From Falsiroseomonas bella (GTDB lineage Bacteria > Pseudomonadota > Alphaproteobacteria > Acetobacterales > Acetobacteraceae), in assembly GCF_003173615.1 (NCBI RefSeq), contig NZ_QGNA01000006.1, positions 248,001-312,000 of the forward strand: a DNA stretch of 64,000 bases, read 5' to 3'. Made by a program: the position numbers and the translations under genes. Under the pieces are notes generated by a model that saw only the letters and a list, made by a program, of their open reading frames with translations, ran no database searches and was not told the DNA's origin. Within the stretch, counting starts at the first letter, position 1. Each line of letters starts with the position of its first letter. This document shows, in pieces, positions 53,788-62,405 of this stretch.

Positions 53788-54722
53788 AGCCCGGCGTTCT
53801 TGTCGTCGGGGAGCTGCCTGACTGGGATCTCGGGGCGCTGGCCGAACGCTTCGAGGTCCATCTCTACTACGCCACGGCCGACAAGCCCGGCATGCTCGCG
53901 CGGCACCGCGACACCATCCGCGCCATCGCAACGAAGGGCGAGGTCGGCGCCAGCGCCGAGCTGATGGACGCCCTCCCGAAGCTCGAGATCATCGGCTGCT
54001 ACGGAGTCGGCTACGACCTGATCGACGTCCCCGCCGCCAAGGCGCGCGGCATCCGCGTCACCAACACGCCGGACGTGCTGACCGAGGAAGTGGCCGACAT
54101 GGCCATAGGCCTGCTGCTCGCCGCCGCGCGCCGCATCCCGGCCGGCGATGCCTGGGTGCGCGACGGATCCTGGAAGACCAAGGGCTCCATGCCGCTGCAG
54201 ACCCGCGTCTGGGGCAAGCGCATCGGCATCGTCGGCCTTGGCCGCATCGGCGCCGCCATTGCCCGCCGCGCGGAGGCCTTTCGCATGCCCATCGCCTACA
54301 GCGCGCGGCAGAAGAAGGACGTGCCCTACGACTGGTATCCCACCCCCGCCGCGCTGGCGCCGCATGTGGACATCCTGATGGTCTCCGCCGCCGGCGGGCC
54401 GGCCACCAAGGGCCTGGTGGACAGGACGGCGATCGAGGCACTGAAGCCCGGCGCGATCTTCTGCAACGTCTCCCGCGGCACGGTCGTGGACGAGGCCGCG
54501 CTGCTCGCCGCACTGAGGACGAAGCGCATCGCCGCTGCCGGCCTTGACGTGTTCCTGAACGAGCCGGACATCGACCCGGAATTCCTCACCTTCGACCATG
54601 TCGTGCTGCAGCCCCACGCCGCCAGCGCGACGGTCGAGACGCGCAAGGACATGGGCGCGCTGATGCGGGCCAATCTCGAAGCCCAGATGGAAGGCCGCCC
54701 CCTGCTCACGCCGGTCGCCTGA
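53784..54722 (+). CDS. D-isomer-specific 2-hydroxyacid dehydrogenase (glyoxylate/hydroxypyruvate reductase-like)
   Basis: A 312-residue NAD(P)-dependent dehydrogenase. The N-terminal catalytic domain has GCYGVGYDLIDVPAAKARGI and NTPDVLTEEVADMAIGLLLA. The cofactor loop is GIVGLGRIGAAIARR, the arginine that holds the carboxylate is in NVSRGTVVDEAAL, and Glu and His appear in DVFLNEPD and LQPHAASAT. It probably reduces glyoxylate, hydroxypyruvate or a related keto acid. GTG start, overlapping the DenD-like gene stop by four bases. Confidence 0.9.
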   Translation: MKPGVLVVGELPDWDLGALAERFEVHLYYATADKPGMLARHRDTIRAIATKGEVGASAELMDALPKLEIIGCYGVGYDLIDVPAAKARGIRVTNTPDVLTEEVADMAIGLLLAAARRIPAGDAWVRDGSWKTKGSMPLQTRVWGKRIGIVGLGRIGAAIARRAEAFRMPIAYSARQKKDVPYDWYPTPAALAPHVDILMVSAAGGPATKGLVDRTAIEALKPGAIFCNVSRGTVVDEAALLAALRTKRIAAAGLDVFLNEPDIDPEFLTFDHVVLQPHAASATVETRKDMGALMRANLEAQMEGRPLLTPVA

Positions 54723-54861
54723 CCGGCTCGCCGCGGCCTGGTCGCCATGGCGGCCGGTCGCCGCCTGGCGTTTTCCGCCGCAGCGGGGTCGCCAGCGCGG
54801 GAACCCATCCGCCGCGCCGCGCTTTCCGGAAGGAAGGCGATGCGCGCGAAGGGAGGCGGCG

Positions 54862-55614
54862 ATGCTCTGGCGATCCACCACGCTCATCGGCAGCGGGCTC
54901 CGTGCGCGGGACGGCGGGATCGGCAGCATCGCCGACCTGCTCTTCGATGAAACCGACTGGAATGTCCGCTGGGTGGTCGTGGACACGGGCGGTTGGCTCA
55001 CGGGGCGGAGGGTGCTGCTGCCGCCCTCGTGCTTTGGCGCGGCGGGCGGCACCACGCTGGAATATCCGGTGGACCTCACGCGCCGCCAGGTTGAGGAAAG
55101 CCCCGAGATCGGCTTCGACGCACCCGTTTCCCGCCAGCTCGAATCACGCGTCTACGGCCATTACGGCTGGACGCCCTATTGGAACCTCAGCTTCGCGCCG
55201 CCCTTCGCCGCGCCCACCGCCGTTCCCGCCGCGGGCGAGCCGCCCCGCTCCACCCCCGAGACGCGCGAGGAGCCGAGCGGCGACCCGCATCTGCGCAGCG
55301 CGAAGGAGGTCACCGGCTACTACATCCAGGCGACCGACGGCGACATCGGTCATGTGGAGGAGTTCCTGGTGGACGACGACCCCTGGGCCATCCGCTACGT
55401 GGTGGTGGACACCGCCAATTGGTGGCCGGCGCGCAAGGTGATCCTCTCGCCGCGCTGGTTCAGCGGCATCGACTGGGCGACGCAGCAGGTGCATGTCACC
55501 GTCACGCGCGACCAGGTGAAGGCGAGCCCGGAGTACGAGCCCTCCAGCCTGCTCGCGCGCGAGCATGAGGAACGGCTGCACGCGCATTATGGCGCACGCC
55601 CCTACTGGGGCTGA
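54862..55614 (+). CDS. PRC-barrel domain protein with two repeats
   Basis: A 250-residue protein containing two PRC-barrel units: residues about 1-85 (LRARDGGIGSIADLLFDETDWNVRWVVVDT) and about 150-235 (YYIQATDGDIGHVEEFLVDDDPWAIRYVVVDT), joined by a proline- and acid-rich linker. No signal peptide. PRC barrels are small beta domains found in RimM and photosynthetic reaction-centre H subunits; stand-alone tandem versions have unknown or stress-related roles. The start has GGGAGG at the right distance. It converges with the Pot-type importer operon (20 bases apart). Confidence 0.85.
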   Translation: MLWRSTTLIGSGLRARDGGIGSIADLLFDETDWNVRWVVVDTGGWLTGRRVLLPPSCFGAAGGTTLEYPVDLTRRQVEESPEIGFDAPVSRQLESRVYGHYGWTPYWNLSFAPPFAAPTAVPAAGEPPRSTPETREEPSGDPHLRSAKEVTGYYIQATDGDIGHVEEFLVDDDPWAIRYVVVDTANWWPARKVILSPRWFSGIDWATQQVHVTVTRDQVKASPEYEPSSLLAREHEERLHAHYGARPYWG

Positions 55615-55634
55615 GCCGACGCGGGGTCACCCAT

Positions 55635-57338
55635 TCACCGCCGCCACACCCGGTCCAGCGGCATCAGCCGGTTCACCAGCAGCAGCAGCGCGATCGTCAC
55701 CAGGATGAAGATGGTGCTGATCGCGTTCACCGTGTTCTCGAGACTGAAGGTCGCCTCGGCATAGATGCGCACCGGCAGCGTCTGCATCCGCGCCGTCGTC
55801 AGGAAGGCGGTGACCGTGACCTCGCCGAAGGAATTCAGGAACCCGATCACGCAGGCCACGCCGATGCCGGGGCCGAGCTGCGGCAGGATCACCCGGCGGA
55901 ACACCCGCGCGGGCGTGGCGCCAAGCCCGCCCGCCGCCTCCTCCAGGCTGCGGTCAAGCTGCGCCACGGAGGCGCGCAAAAGCATGAGCATGAAGGGCGC
56001 GATCAGCACCACATGCACCGCCAGGATGCCGAGGAAGGGCGGCACCATGTTGAACCATTGCAGCAGCCGCAGCATGCCGAGCCCGATGGCGATGCCCGGC
56101 AGCGCCAGCGGCAGCACATAGAGCGCGCCCAGCGCCTCCCGCCCCGCGAAGCCGCCGCGCACCAGCGCGAAGGCGGCCGGCAGGCTGATCGCCAGCGCGA
56201 TCGCCACCGCGCAGAGCGCCAGCTGCAGGCTGGTCCAGGCGTCTTCCAGGTAGCGCGGATTCTCGAGGATCAGCGCATACCATTTCAACGTGAAGCCGAC
56301 GAACTGCGCGACGGTCGCCTGCGGGCTGTCGTTCACGCTGGCTACGGCGACCAGCAGCAGCGGGAAGACCAGCAGCAGGATCGCAATGGCCAGCAACAGC
56401 CGCGAGACGATGGGCGCCAACGCTTCCGCCACCGCCACCAGCGCGCGGCGCAGCGCCGGCGGCAGCCTCAGGCGCGGCAGGGGCGGGCGGCCGGGAATCC
56501 AGGGTGTCAGAAGCGCGATGGCGCGGCCGATCAGGAAGGTGGCCAGCACGCCCGCGAACAGCATGAGCATCGCGAGCGCCGAGGCGAGGGGATAGTTCAT
56601 CACCTCGATGCCTTCCTTCAGCACGATCATGCCGCTGACCAGCACCTTCCGGCCGCCCACCAGCGCCGCCGAGACATAGGATTCCGAAGCGAGCAGGAAG
56701 GTGATGACCAGCCCCGCGCGCAGCCCCGGCAGCGACAGCGGCAGCACCACGCGAAAGAAGCGCATCGCCGGCCCGGCGCCGAGGCTCGTCGCCGCCTCGT
56801 CAAGCCGCTTCTCCTGGCCTTCCAGCACGTCGTAGAGCGCCAGCACCATGAAGGGCAGGAAGACCTGCGTCAGCGCCAGCCCCACCGCGAACCAGCCGAA
56901 CAGCAGGTCCGGCCGCGGCAGGCCGAGCTCCACCGCGAGCGAGGCAACAATGCCGCGCGGCGCCAGCAGCAGGATGATGCCGAGCGAGCGCACCACCACG
57001 TTGGTCAGCAGCGGCACCAGCACGATCGCGAAGCCGAGCGGCTTCCAGCGCGGCGGCAGCCGCGTCAGCCACAGCGCCAGCGGATAGCCCAGCACCGCGC
57101 AGGCCGTCGCCACGCCGACGCCGAGCAGCAGCGTGTTGAGGAACACGCGCATGTAGAAGCGGTCGCCGACCAGCTCCACATACTGCTCGGTGGAGGGCAC
57201 CAGCAAGATCGGGTCGAACATCCCGCCCGTCTGCTGCACCGACAGCAGCGCGACGGCGCCGAGCGGCGCGGCGAAGGCCGCAAGCAGCCAGACGCCGTAG
57301 GGCAGGGCCAGCAGGCCCGAGCCGACCCTGCCCGTCAT
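55635..57338 (-). CDS. Pot/Afu-type ABC transporter permease, two permease domains fused
   Basis: A 567-residue membrane protein with two complete permease halves, like PotB joined to PotC (or the FbpB-type iron permease). The first half carries its EAA loop in DEAATSLGAGPAMRFFRVVLP (about residue 195), the second in EEAAGGLGATPARVFRRVILP (about residue 470). About twelve helices. It is last in the order ATPase, binding protein, permease and starts 13 bases after the binding-protein stop. Length matches single-chain permeases for Fe(III), thiamine or 2-aminoethylphosphonate importers as well as polyamines. Confidence 0.88.
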   Translation of the reverse strand: MTGRVGSGLLALPYGVWLLAAFAAPLGAVALLSVQQTGGMFDPILLVPSTEQYVELVGDRFYMRVFLNTLLLGVGVATACAVLGYPLALWLTRLPPRWKPLGFAIVLVPLLTNVVVRSLGIILLLAPRGIVASLAVELGLPRPDLLFGWFAVGLALTQVFLPFMVLALYDVLEGQEKRLDEAATSLGAGPAMRFFRVVLPLSLPGLRAGLVITFLLASESYVSAALVGGRKVLVSGMIVLKEGIEVMNYPLASALAMLMLFAGVLATFLIGRAIALLTPWIPGRPPLPRLRLPPALRRALVAVAEALAPIVSRLLLAIAILLLVFPLLLVAVASVNDSPQATVAQFVGFTLKWYALILENPRYLEDAWTSLQLALCAVAIALAISLPAAFALVRGGFAGREALGALYVLPLALPGIAIGLGMLRLLQWFNMVPPFLGILAVHVVLIAPFMLMLLRASVAQLDRSLEEAAGGLGATPARVFRRVILPQLGPGIGVACVIGFLNSFGEVTVTAFLTTARMQTLPVRIYAEATFSLENTVNAISTIFILVTIALLLLVNRLMPLDRVWRR

Positions 57339-57351
57339 GGAACGCCCCGTG

Positions 57352-58392
57352 TCAGCCAGCGATCTCGCGAGTGAAGCGGGAGGACCAGCGCGGCTCGTTC
57401 TGCGCCACCACGCCCCAGTCGAAATCCACCAGCTTCTCGACCGCCGCCTGGCCCATCACCAGCTTCGCCGAAAGCTCCGCCGGCAGCGTCAGGTTGGTGA
57501 TGGTCGGGCTGTAGTAGATCTGCTCGGCATAGGCCTGCTGGCATTCCGGCGAGAGATGCAGGTTCACCCAGGCCTCGGCCAGCGCCTGGTTGCGCGTGCC
57601 CGTGGTGATGCAGGCCACGTTCATCGCCACCACCTGGCCCTCGGTGGGATCGGCAACGACGATGTTCGGGTTGCGCGTCTCGGCATAGCGGCGGGTGAAG
57701 CTGCCGAACTCCACGCTCGCCGCGCCGACGCCGCTGTCGAACATGCCGTAGAGCTGGTCCTGGCTGCCCTGGATCGCGGCGAAGGGCTTCAGGCGCGCGA
57801 TGTTCTGGAAGGCCGGGTCGATGTTGCGCTCGCTGCCGCCCCAGACCTTGGCCGACATCAGCAGCGCGGAGGTGCCCTGCGCGCCCGGGTAGGTCGGCCA
57901 GATCACCTTGCCCTTCAGGTCGTCGCGCCAGAAATCCTTCCACGACGTCATCGGTGACGCGACCGCGCGGCGGTCATAGACGATGGTGACGGGGTTGAAG
58001 GCCACGCCGTAGCCGCCCTGCCGCGCCAGCGGATAGAGGTTGGCGAAGTTCGGCACATTGGCGGTCGGCGCCTGCGTCACGCCGTCGCGCACCGCCTGGC
58101 GGCTTTCCGAGATGTTCAGGTACAGCACGTCGAAGCTCGGCCGGCCTCGCTCGGCATAGGCGCGCGCGCGCCGCTCCGTGGTGCCGCCGAGCACGTAGTT
58201 GATCTTCACGCCGTGCTGCTGCTCCAGCGGCGTGCCGCAATACTGGCGCACGATCCGCTCCTGCACGCCGCCCCAGACGCCGACGGTGAGCTCGTCACCG
58301 CGCCTGATCTGCGCGACGGCGTCCTTGCCCCAGATGGCCGGCGCGGCGAGCGCGGCGCCGAGCATCGTGCGACGGGTGGTGCGAGCGGTCAT
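57352..58392 (-). CDS. Spermidine/putrescine-type (PotD-like) ABC substrate-binding protein
   Basis: A 346-residue exported protein with a twin-arginine leader (TARTTRRTMLGAALAAPAIWG). The mature part opens ELTVGVWGGVQERIVRQYCGTPLEQQHGVKINYVLGGT, the pattern of family-1/8 binding proteins for polyamines and related ligands. SFDVLYLNISESRQAVRDG and SWKDFWRDDLKGKVIWP are typical for this group. It overlaps the ATPase gene upstream by four bases. Polyamine is a candidate ligand, given nearby polyamine synthesis genes, but the residues for amine recognition cannot be assessed by eye. Confidence 0.83.
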   Translation of the reverse strand: MTARTTRRTMLGAALAAPAIWGKDAVAQIRRGDELTVGVWGGVQERIVRQYCGTPLEQQHGVKINYVLGGTTERRARAYAERGRPSFDVLYLNISESRQAVRDGVTQAPTANVPNFANLYPLARQGGYGVAFNPVTIVYDRRAVASPMTSWKDFWRDDLKGKVIWPTYPGAQGTSALLMSAKVWGGSERNIDPAFQNIARLKPFAAIQGSQDQLYGMFDSGVGAASVEFGSFTRRYAETRNPNIVVADPTEGQVVAMNVACITTGTRNQALAEAWVNLHLSPECQQAYAEQIYYSPTITNLTLPAELSAKLVMGQAAVEKLVDFDWGVVAQNEPRWSSRFTREIAG

Positions 58393-59465
58393 GCGGCTTC
58401 TCCTGCAGCGGTCTCGAAATCCTCGATCCAGCTCATCGCATCCGTGGGCGCGACCAGCATGGCGTGAGCGCCCGGCGAGAGGGCCGGCTCGGCGGTGGGG
58501 CGGCGCACGCGCAGCCGGTGCGCCCCGACCGCGAGCTCGTAATGCACCGCGTCATCCAGCCGCGTCGCCGCCTCGATCCTCGCCGCGGCGACCAGCGGCG
58601 CGTCCGGCGCGCTGTCGGGCCCCGTCAGCCGCAGCCGCGCGGCGCGCAGCACCAGATGAGTCGGGCGCGCGCCCGCGGGCAGCGGGATCGGCGGCAGCCC
58701 CGCCGCGCGGAACATGCCGGCCTCGGCGCGCCCTTCCAGCACGCTGCGCGCACCCAGGAAGCGCGCGGTGAAGAGGTGGCGCGGATGCTCGGTCAGTTCC
58801 GCCGGGCTCGCGCATTCCACGATGCGGCCGCGATCCATCACCGCGACGCGGTCGGCCAGCGCCAGCGCCTCCTCCTGGTCATGCGTTACGAACAGGGTGG
58901 TGATCCCGGCCTGGGTGCGCAGCCGCGCGATCTCCTCGCGCATCTCCACGCGCAGCCCGGCATCCAGGTTGGACAGCGGCTCGTCCAGCAGCAGCAGTTC
59001 GGGCCGGATCACCAGGGCGCGGGCCAGCGCCACGCGCTGCTGCTGCCCGCCCGACATCCGCGCCGGATAGCGATCCGCCAGCCGGTCCAGCCCGACCATC
59101 GCCAGCGCCTCCGCCACGCGCGAGTCGCGTTCGGCGCGGGACACGTTGCGCATCTCCAACCCGAAGGCGACGTTGCCCGCGGCGGTCAGGTGCGGGAACA
59201 GCGCGTAGTTCTGGAACACCATGCCGATCTGGCGGCGATGCGGCGGATCGCGCTCCACCGCGCGTCCGCCGATCAGGATGCGGCCCGAGTCGGGCGCGAT
59301 GAACCCGGCGACGAGCCGCAGCGTGGTGGTCTTGCCGCAGCCTGATGGCCCCAGCAGCGCGATGCACTCGCCCCGCGCAACGTCGAGGGAGACGCCGTCC
59401 ACGGCGGCCATGGCACCGTAGCGCTTGATCAATGCGTCAAGCCGGAGATGTGGGGCGGGCTGCAC
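58389..59465 (-). CDS. ABC transporter ATP-binding protein (PotA/FbpC type) with TOBE domain
   Basis: A 358-residue ATPase. Walker A GPSGCGKTTTLRLVAG, Q-loop VFQNYALFPHL, signature MSGGQQQRVALARAL, Walker B LLLLDEPLSNLD and H-loop FVTHDQEEALAL are intact. The last ~120 residues form a TOBE-type regulatory domain. It heads the minus-strand importer operon and is divergent from the sigma-54-controlled operon at 59621. The 251-base divergent region (59466-59716) carries a poly-T run at 59551-59557, the sigma-54 promoter and a palindrome. Confidence 0.92.
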   Translation of the reverse strand: MQPAPHLRLDALIKRYGAMAAVDGVSLDVARGECIALLGPSGCGKTTTLRLVAGFIAPDSGRILIGGRAVERDPPHRRQIGMVFQNYALFPHLTAAGNVAFGLEMRNVSRAERDSRVAEALAMVGLDRLADRYPARMSGGQQQRVALARALVIRPELLLLDEPLSNLDAGLRVEMREEIARLRTQAGITTLFVTHDQEEALALADRVAVMDRGRIVECASPAELTEHPRHLFTARFLGARSVLEGRAEAGMFRAAGLPPIPLPAGARPTHLVLRAARLRLTGPDSAPDAPLVAAARIEAATRLDDAVHYELAVGAHRLRVRRPTAEPALSPGAHAMLVAPTDAMSWIEDFETAAGEAA

Positions 59466-59620
59466 GCCGGAAGGGTAGGCAATCCCGATGCCACACCGCT
59501 AGCGCGTCGGATCGCGGATTTCGTTCGCATCCCGGCGGTGGCCTGCCCAATTTTTTTGCGTCTGCCCGCTTTCGCGCCGCACCCGTGCCGGGCTATGTCG
59601 GCCGCGCCGGGGCGACGCCC

Positions 59621-59636
59621 TGGCACGCCCCTTGCT
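59621..59636 (+). promoter_or_regulatory. Sigma-54 (RpoN) promoter
   Basis: C-TGGCACG-CCCC-TTGCT is a complete match to the -24/-12 consensus YTGGCACG-N4-TTGCW. The GG is at 59622-59623 and the GC at 59634-59635. A start near 59647 would leave a leader of about 70 bases before the ATG at 59717. RpoN promoters need an enhancer-bound activator such as NtrC, which I could not locate. Confidence 0.7.
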
Positions 59637-59649
59637 GCGACTGCGCCGA

Positions 59650-59663
59650 CTGCCATTTGGCAG
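59650..59663. promoter_or_regulatory. Palindrome just after the predicted sigma-54 start site
   Basis: CTGCCA-TT-TGGCAG, 6-bp arms with two central bases, about three bases after the predicted start. It could be an operator or a short mRNA hairpin. Confidence 0.4.
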
Positions 59664-59716
59664 GGCGCGCGGCGCCGGTTGGCGCGCGGCCGAGACGCGA
59701 CGGAGGATTCACCCGC

Positions 59717-60748
59717 ATGGGCACCACGAACCGCACCCGCTACCGCGTCGAACGTCGCGCCCTGCTTGGCGGTGCCGCCGGCTTTGTCCTGGCCGCGGTG
59801 CCGGGCGCCCGCGTGCCGGTGGCGCAGAGCCTCGACAAGGTGTCGTTCCAGACCAATTGGCGCGCCCAGGCCGAGCATGGCGGATACTACCAGGCGGTCG
59901 CGGCCGGCATCTATCGCCGCCACGGCCTGGATGTGGAGGTCCGCATGGGCGGGCCGCAGCAGAACCCCGCACAGCTCCTGCTCGCCGGCCGCGTGGACAT
60001 GATCATGTCCAACGGCTTCCAGGCGCTGAACTACGTGCGCGAGAACCTGCCCTTCATGACCATCGGCGCCATCATGCAGAAGGATCCGCAGATCCTGATG
60101 ACGCACGAGGGCAACGGCATCAATTCCTTCGAGGACATGCGCGGCCGCCCGATCCTGATCGGTGCCTCCGGCCGCGTCACCTTCTGGCCGTTCCTGCGCC
60201 GCCGCTTCGGCTTCGCCGACGAGCAGATCCGGCCCTACACCTTCAACGTCGGCCCGTTCATGGCCGATCGGAACGCCATCCAGCAGGGCTTCCTCTCCTC
60301 CGAGCCCTACGCCGCGATCGAGGCCGGCGCGCGTCCGAAGGTCTTCCTGATCGCCGATGCCGGCTACAACAACTACAACACCACCATCGACATCTCCCGC
60401 CGAATGGTGGAGCAGAAGCGCGACGTGGTGCAGCGCTTCGTCAACGCCACCATCGAGGGCTGGACGCAATACATGACCGGCCAGGGCATCGAGGAGGCGA
60501 ATGCGCAGATCAAGCGCGACAACCCCGAGATGACGGACGCCAAGATCGCCTACGCGATCCGCGTGATGAACGAGAACGGCATCGTCCGCTCCGGTGAGGC
60601 GCTGAGCCTCGGGATCGGCGCCATGACCGATGCGCGCTGGCAGTCCTTCTACGAGACGATGCGCGATGTCGGCCTCTATCCGCCCGGCATGGACGTCAAG
60701 CGCGCCTACAGCCTGGACTTCGTGAACAAGCGGGTCGGTCTTGCCTGA
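59717..60748 (+). CDS. NMT1/THI5-type ABC transporter substrate-binding protein
   Basis: A 343-residue exported protein with twin-arginine-like leader (RVERRALLGGAAGFVLAAVPGA). The core begins KVSFQTNWRAQAEHGGYYQAVAAGIYRRHGLDVEVRMGG, the hallmark of the NMT1/THI5 and SsuA/TauA group, which bind pyrimidines, sulfonates or aromatic N-compounds. ATG 59717 follows GGAGG with a 10-base gap. Downstream genes supply the ATPase, permease and an amidohydrolase, and a sigma-54 promoter precedes it, pointing to uptake of a nitrogenous compound under nitrogen limitation. Confidence 0.88.
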   Translation: MGTTNRTRYRVERRALLGGAAGFVLAAVPGARVPVAQSLDKVSFQTNWRAQAEHGGYYQAVAAGIYRRHGLDVEVRMGGPQQNPAQLLLAGRVDMIMSNGFQALNYVRENLPFMTIGAIMQKDPQILMTHEGNGINSFEDMRGRPILIGASGRVTFWPFLRRRFGFADEQIRPYTFNVGPFMADRNAIQQGFLSSEPYAAIEAGARPKVFLIADAGYNNYNTTIDISRRMVEQKRDVVQRFVNATIEGWTQYMTGQGIEEANAQIKRDNPEMTDAKIAYAIRVMNENGIVRSGEALSLGIGAMTDARWQSFYETMRDVGLYPPGMDVKRAYSLDFVNKRVGLA

Positions 60749-61535
60749 CCATGGCTTTCCGGCGGCGACAGGCGTGACGGCGGGACCGCCCGTCGTCACC
60801 CTGCGCGGCGTGGCGAAGCGCTACGCGAACGGCACGCTGGCCGTGCAGGGCGTGGACCTCGCGATCGGGCAGGGGGATTTCGTCTCCCTGCTCGGCCCGT
60901 CGGGCTGCGGCAAGTCCACCGTCCTGCGCATGATCGCGGGGCTGATGGGGCCGAGCACCGGCAGCATCGAGATGGCCGCCGGCGGCAACGCGGCAGGCGA
61001 CATCGGCTTCGTCTTCCAGGAGCCGACGCTGATGCCCTGGTCCAGCGCGCTGAAGAACGTGATGCTGCCGCTGCGCCTCGCCGGCACCGCGCGCAGCGAG
61101 GCAGAGGACCGCGCCGCCGCGGCGCTCGCCGAGGTCGGCCTCAAGGGCTTCGAGAAATCCTATCCCCGCGCGCTGTCCGGCGGCATGAAGATGCGCGTCT
61201 CCATCGCCCGCGCCCTGGTCACCAAGCCGCGCCTGCTGCTGATGGACGAGCCCTTCGCCGCGCTCGACGAGATCACGCGCCACCGGCTGAACAACGACCT
61301 GCTCACCCTCTGGGCGCTGGAGCGCTTCACCGCCGTCTTCGTCACCCATTCGGTGTTCGAGAGCGTCTACCTCTCCCGCCGCATCGTGGTGATGGCCGCG
61401 CGCCCCGGCCGCGTGGTGGAAGACATGGAGGTCAACGAAGCCTATCCGCGCGGCGAGGTTTTTCGGACCTCCGCCGAATACGCGGCGCATTGCCGCGCGG
61501 TGTCGGAGGCGCTGCACGGCGCCATGGGCGAATAG
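60741..61535 (+). CDS. ABC transporter ATP-binding protein (SsuB/TauB type)
   Basis: A 264-residue ATPase. Walker A GPSGCGKSTVLRMIAG, Q-loop FVFQEPTLMPW, signature LSGGMKMRVSIARAL, Walker B LLLMDEPFAALDE and H-loop VFVTHSVFESVYL are all present; the Q-E-P-T-L-M-P-W pattern is typical of nitrate/sulfonate/taurine importers. The given start is a TTG overlapping the binding-protein stop; GTG 60774 (10 residues shorter) is an alternative. It is followed by the permease after 9 bases. Confidence 0.9.
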   Translation: MPDHGFPAATGVTAGPPVVTLRGVAKRYANGTLAVQGVDLAIGQGDFVSLLGPSGCGKSTVLRMIAGLMGPSTGSIEMAAGGNAAGDIGFVFQEPTLMPWSSALKNVMLPLRLAGTARSEAEDRAAAALAEVGLKGFEKSYPRALSGGMKMRVSIARALVTKPRLLLMDEPFAALDEITRHRLNNDLLTLWALERFTAVFVTHSVFESVYLSRRIVVMAARPGRVVEDMEVNEAYPRGEVFRTSAEYAAHCRAVSEALHGAMGE

Positions 61536-61544
61536 GGGGCGCGC

Positions 61545-62405
61545 ATGGGTGTTTCCGTCTCGGCCAACGAAGTCGCCGACGCGCCGCAGGAGGCGCGGGA
61601 GCGCACGATCCTCGGCCTCACCGGCGAAGGCTGGGCTCGCATCCTGGCGCCGCTCGCCATCGGCATCATCGCGCTCGGCCTCTGGGAATGGGCGGTGCGC
61701 GTCAACGAGATCCCGCCCTACATCCTGCCCGGCCCCATCGAGGTCGGCCGCACCCTGATCCGGGACTGGCACACGCTGCAGGTCTCCCTCTGGATCACGC
61801 TGCAGATCACCTTCGCCGCCCTCTTCGTCGCCGCGGCGCTCGGCCTGGCGCTCGCCGTGCTCTTCGCCCAGTCGCGGGTGATCGAATTGTCGCTGTTCCC
61901 CTACGCCGTCATCCTGCAGGTAACGCCGATCGTCGCCATCGCGCCGCTGATCATCATCTGGGTGGACGACATCCGCATCGCGCTGCTGATCTGCGCCTGG
62001 ATCGTCGCCTTCTTCCCGATCCTGTCGAACACGACGCTCGGCCTGAACAGCGCCGACCACAACCTTCAGGACCTGTTTCGATTGTATCGCGCCAGCCGCT
62101 GGCAGGTGCTGATGCGCCTTCGCCTGCCGACGGCGATGCCCTATTTCCTCGGCGGTCTGAAGATCTCGGGCGGCCTCGCGCTGATCGGCGCCATCGTCGC
62201 GGAATTCGTCGCCGGCACGGGCGGCCGCGCTTCCGGCCTCGCCTACCGCATCCTGGAAGCCGGCTACAACCTGCAGATCCCGCGGATGTTCGCCGCCCTC
62301 GTCCTCGTCTCCGCCACCGGCATCGCGATCTTCCTGGCGATGACCCTGGTGTCGCACCTCGCGCTGCGCCACTGGCACGAAAGCGCGATGAAGGAACGCA
62401 AGTGA
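61545..62405 (+). CDS. ABC transporter permease (SsuC/TauC type)
   Basis: A 286-residue inner-membrane permease with about six helices after a charged N-terminus. NEIPPYILPGPIEVGRTLIRDW, then VTPIVAIAPLIIIWVDD, and a coupling loop around DLFRLYRASRWQVLMRLRLPTAMPYFLGGLKIS, matching the BPD_transp_1 family for NMT1/SsuA-linked systems. Its stop overlaps the amidohydrolase start as GTGA, so transport and metabolism genes are translationally coupled. Confidence 0.92.
   Translation: MGVSVSANEVADAPQEARERTILGLTGEGWARILAPLAIGIIALGLWEWAVRVNEIPPYILPGPIEVGRTLIRDWHTLQVSLWITLQITFAALFVAAALGLALAVLFAQSRVIELSLFPYAVILQVTPIVAIAPLIIIWVDDIRIALLICAWIVAFFPILSNTTLGLNSADHNLQDLFRLYRASRWQVLMRLRLPTAMPYFLGGLKISGGLALIGAIVAEFVAGTGGRASGLAYRILEAGYNLQIPRMFAALVLVSATGIAIFLAMTLVSHLALRHWHESAMKERK

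Noticed and set aside
59466-59620. Search for an NtrC enhancer pair upstream of the sigma-54 promoter
   Set aside because: No TGCACC-N5-GGTGCA-type site seen by eye; the poly-T at 59551-59557 alone is not evidence.
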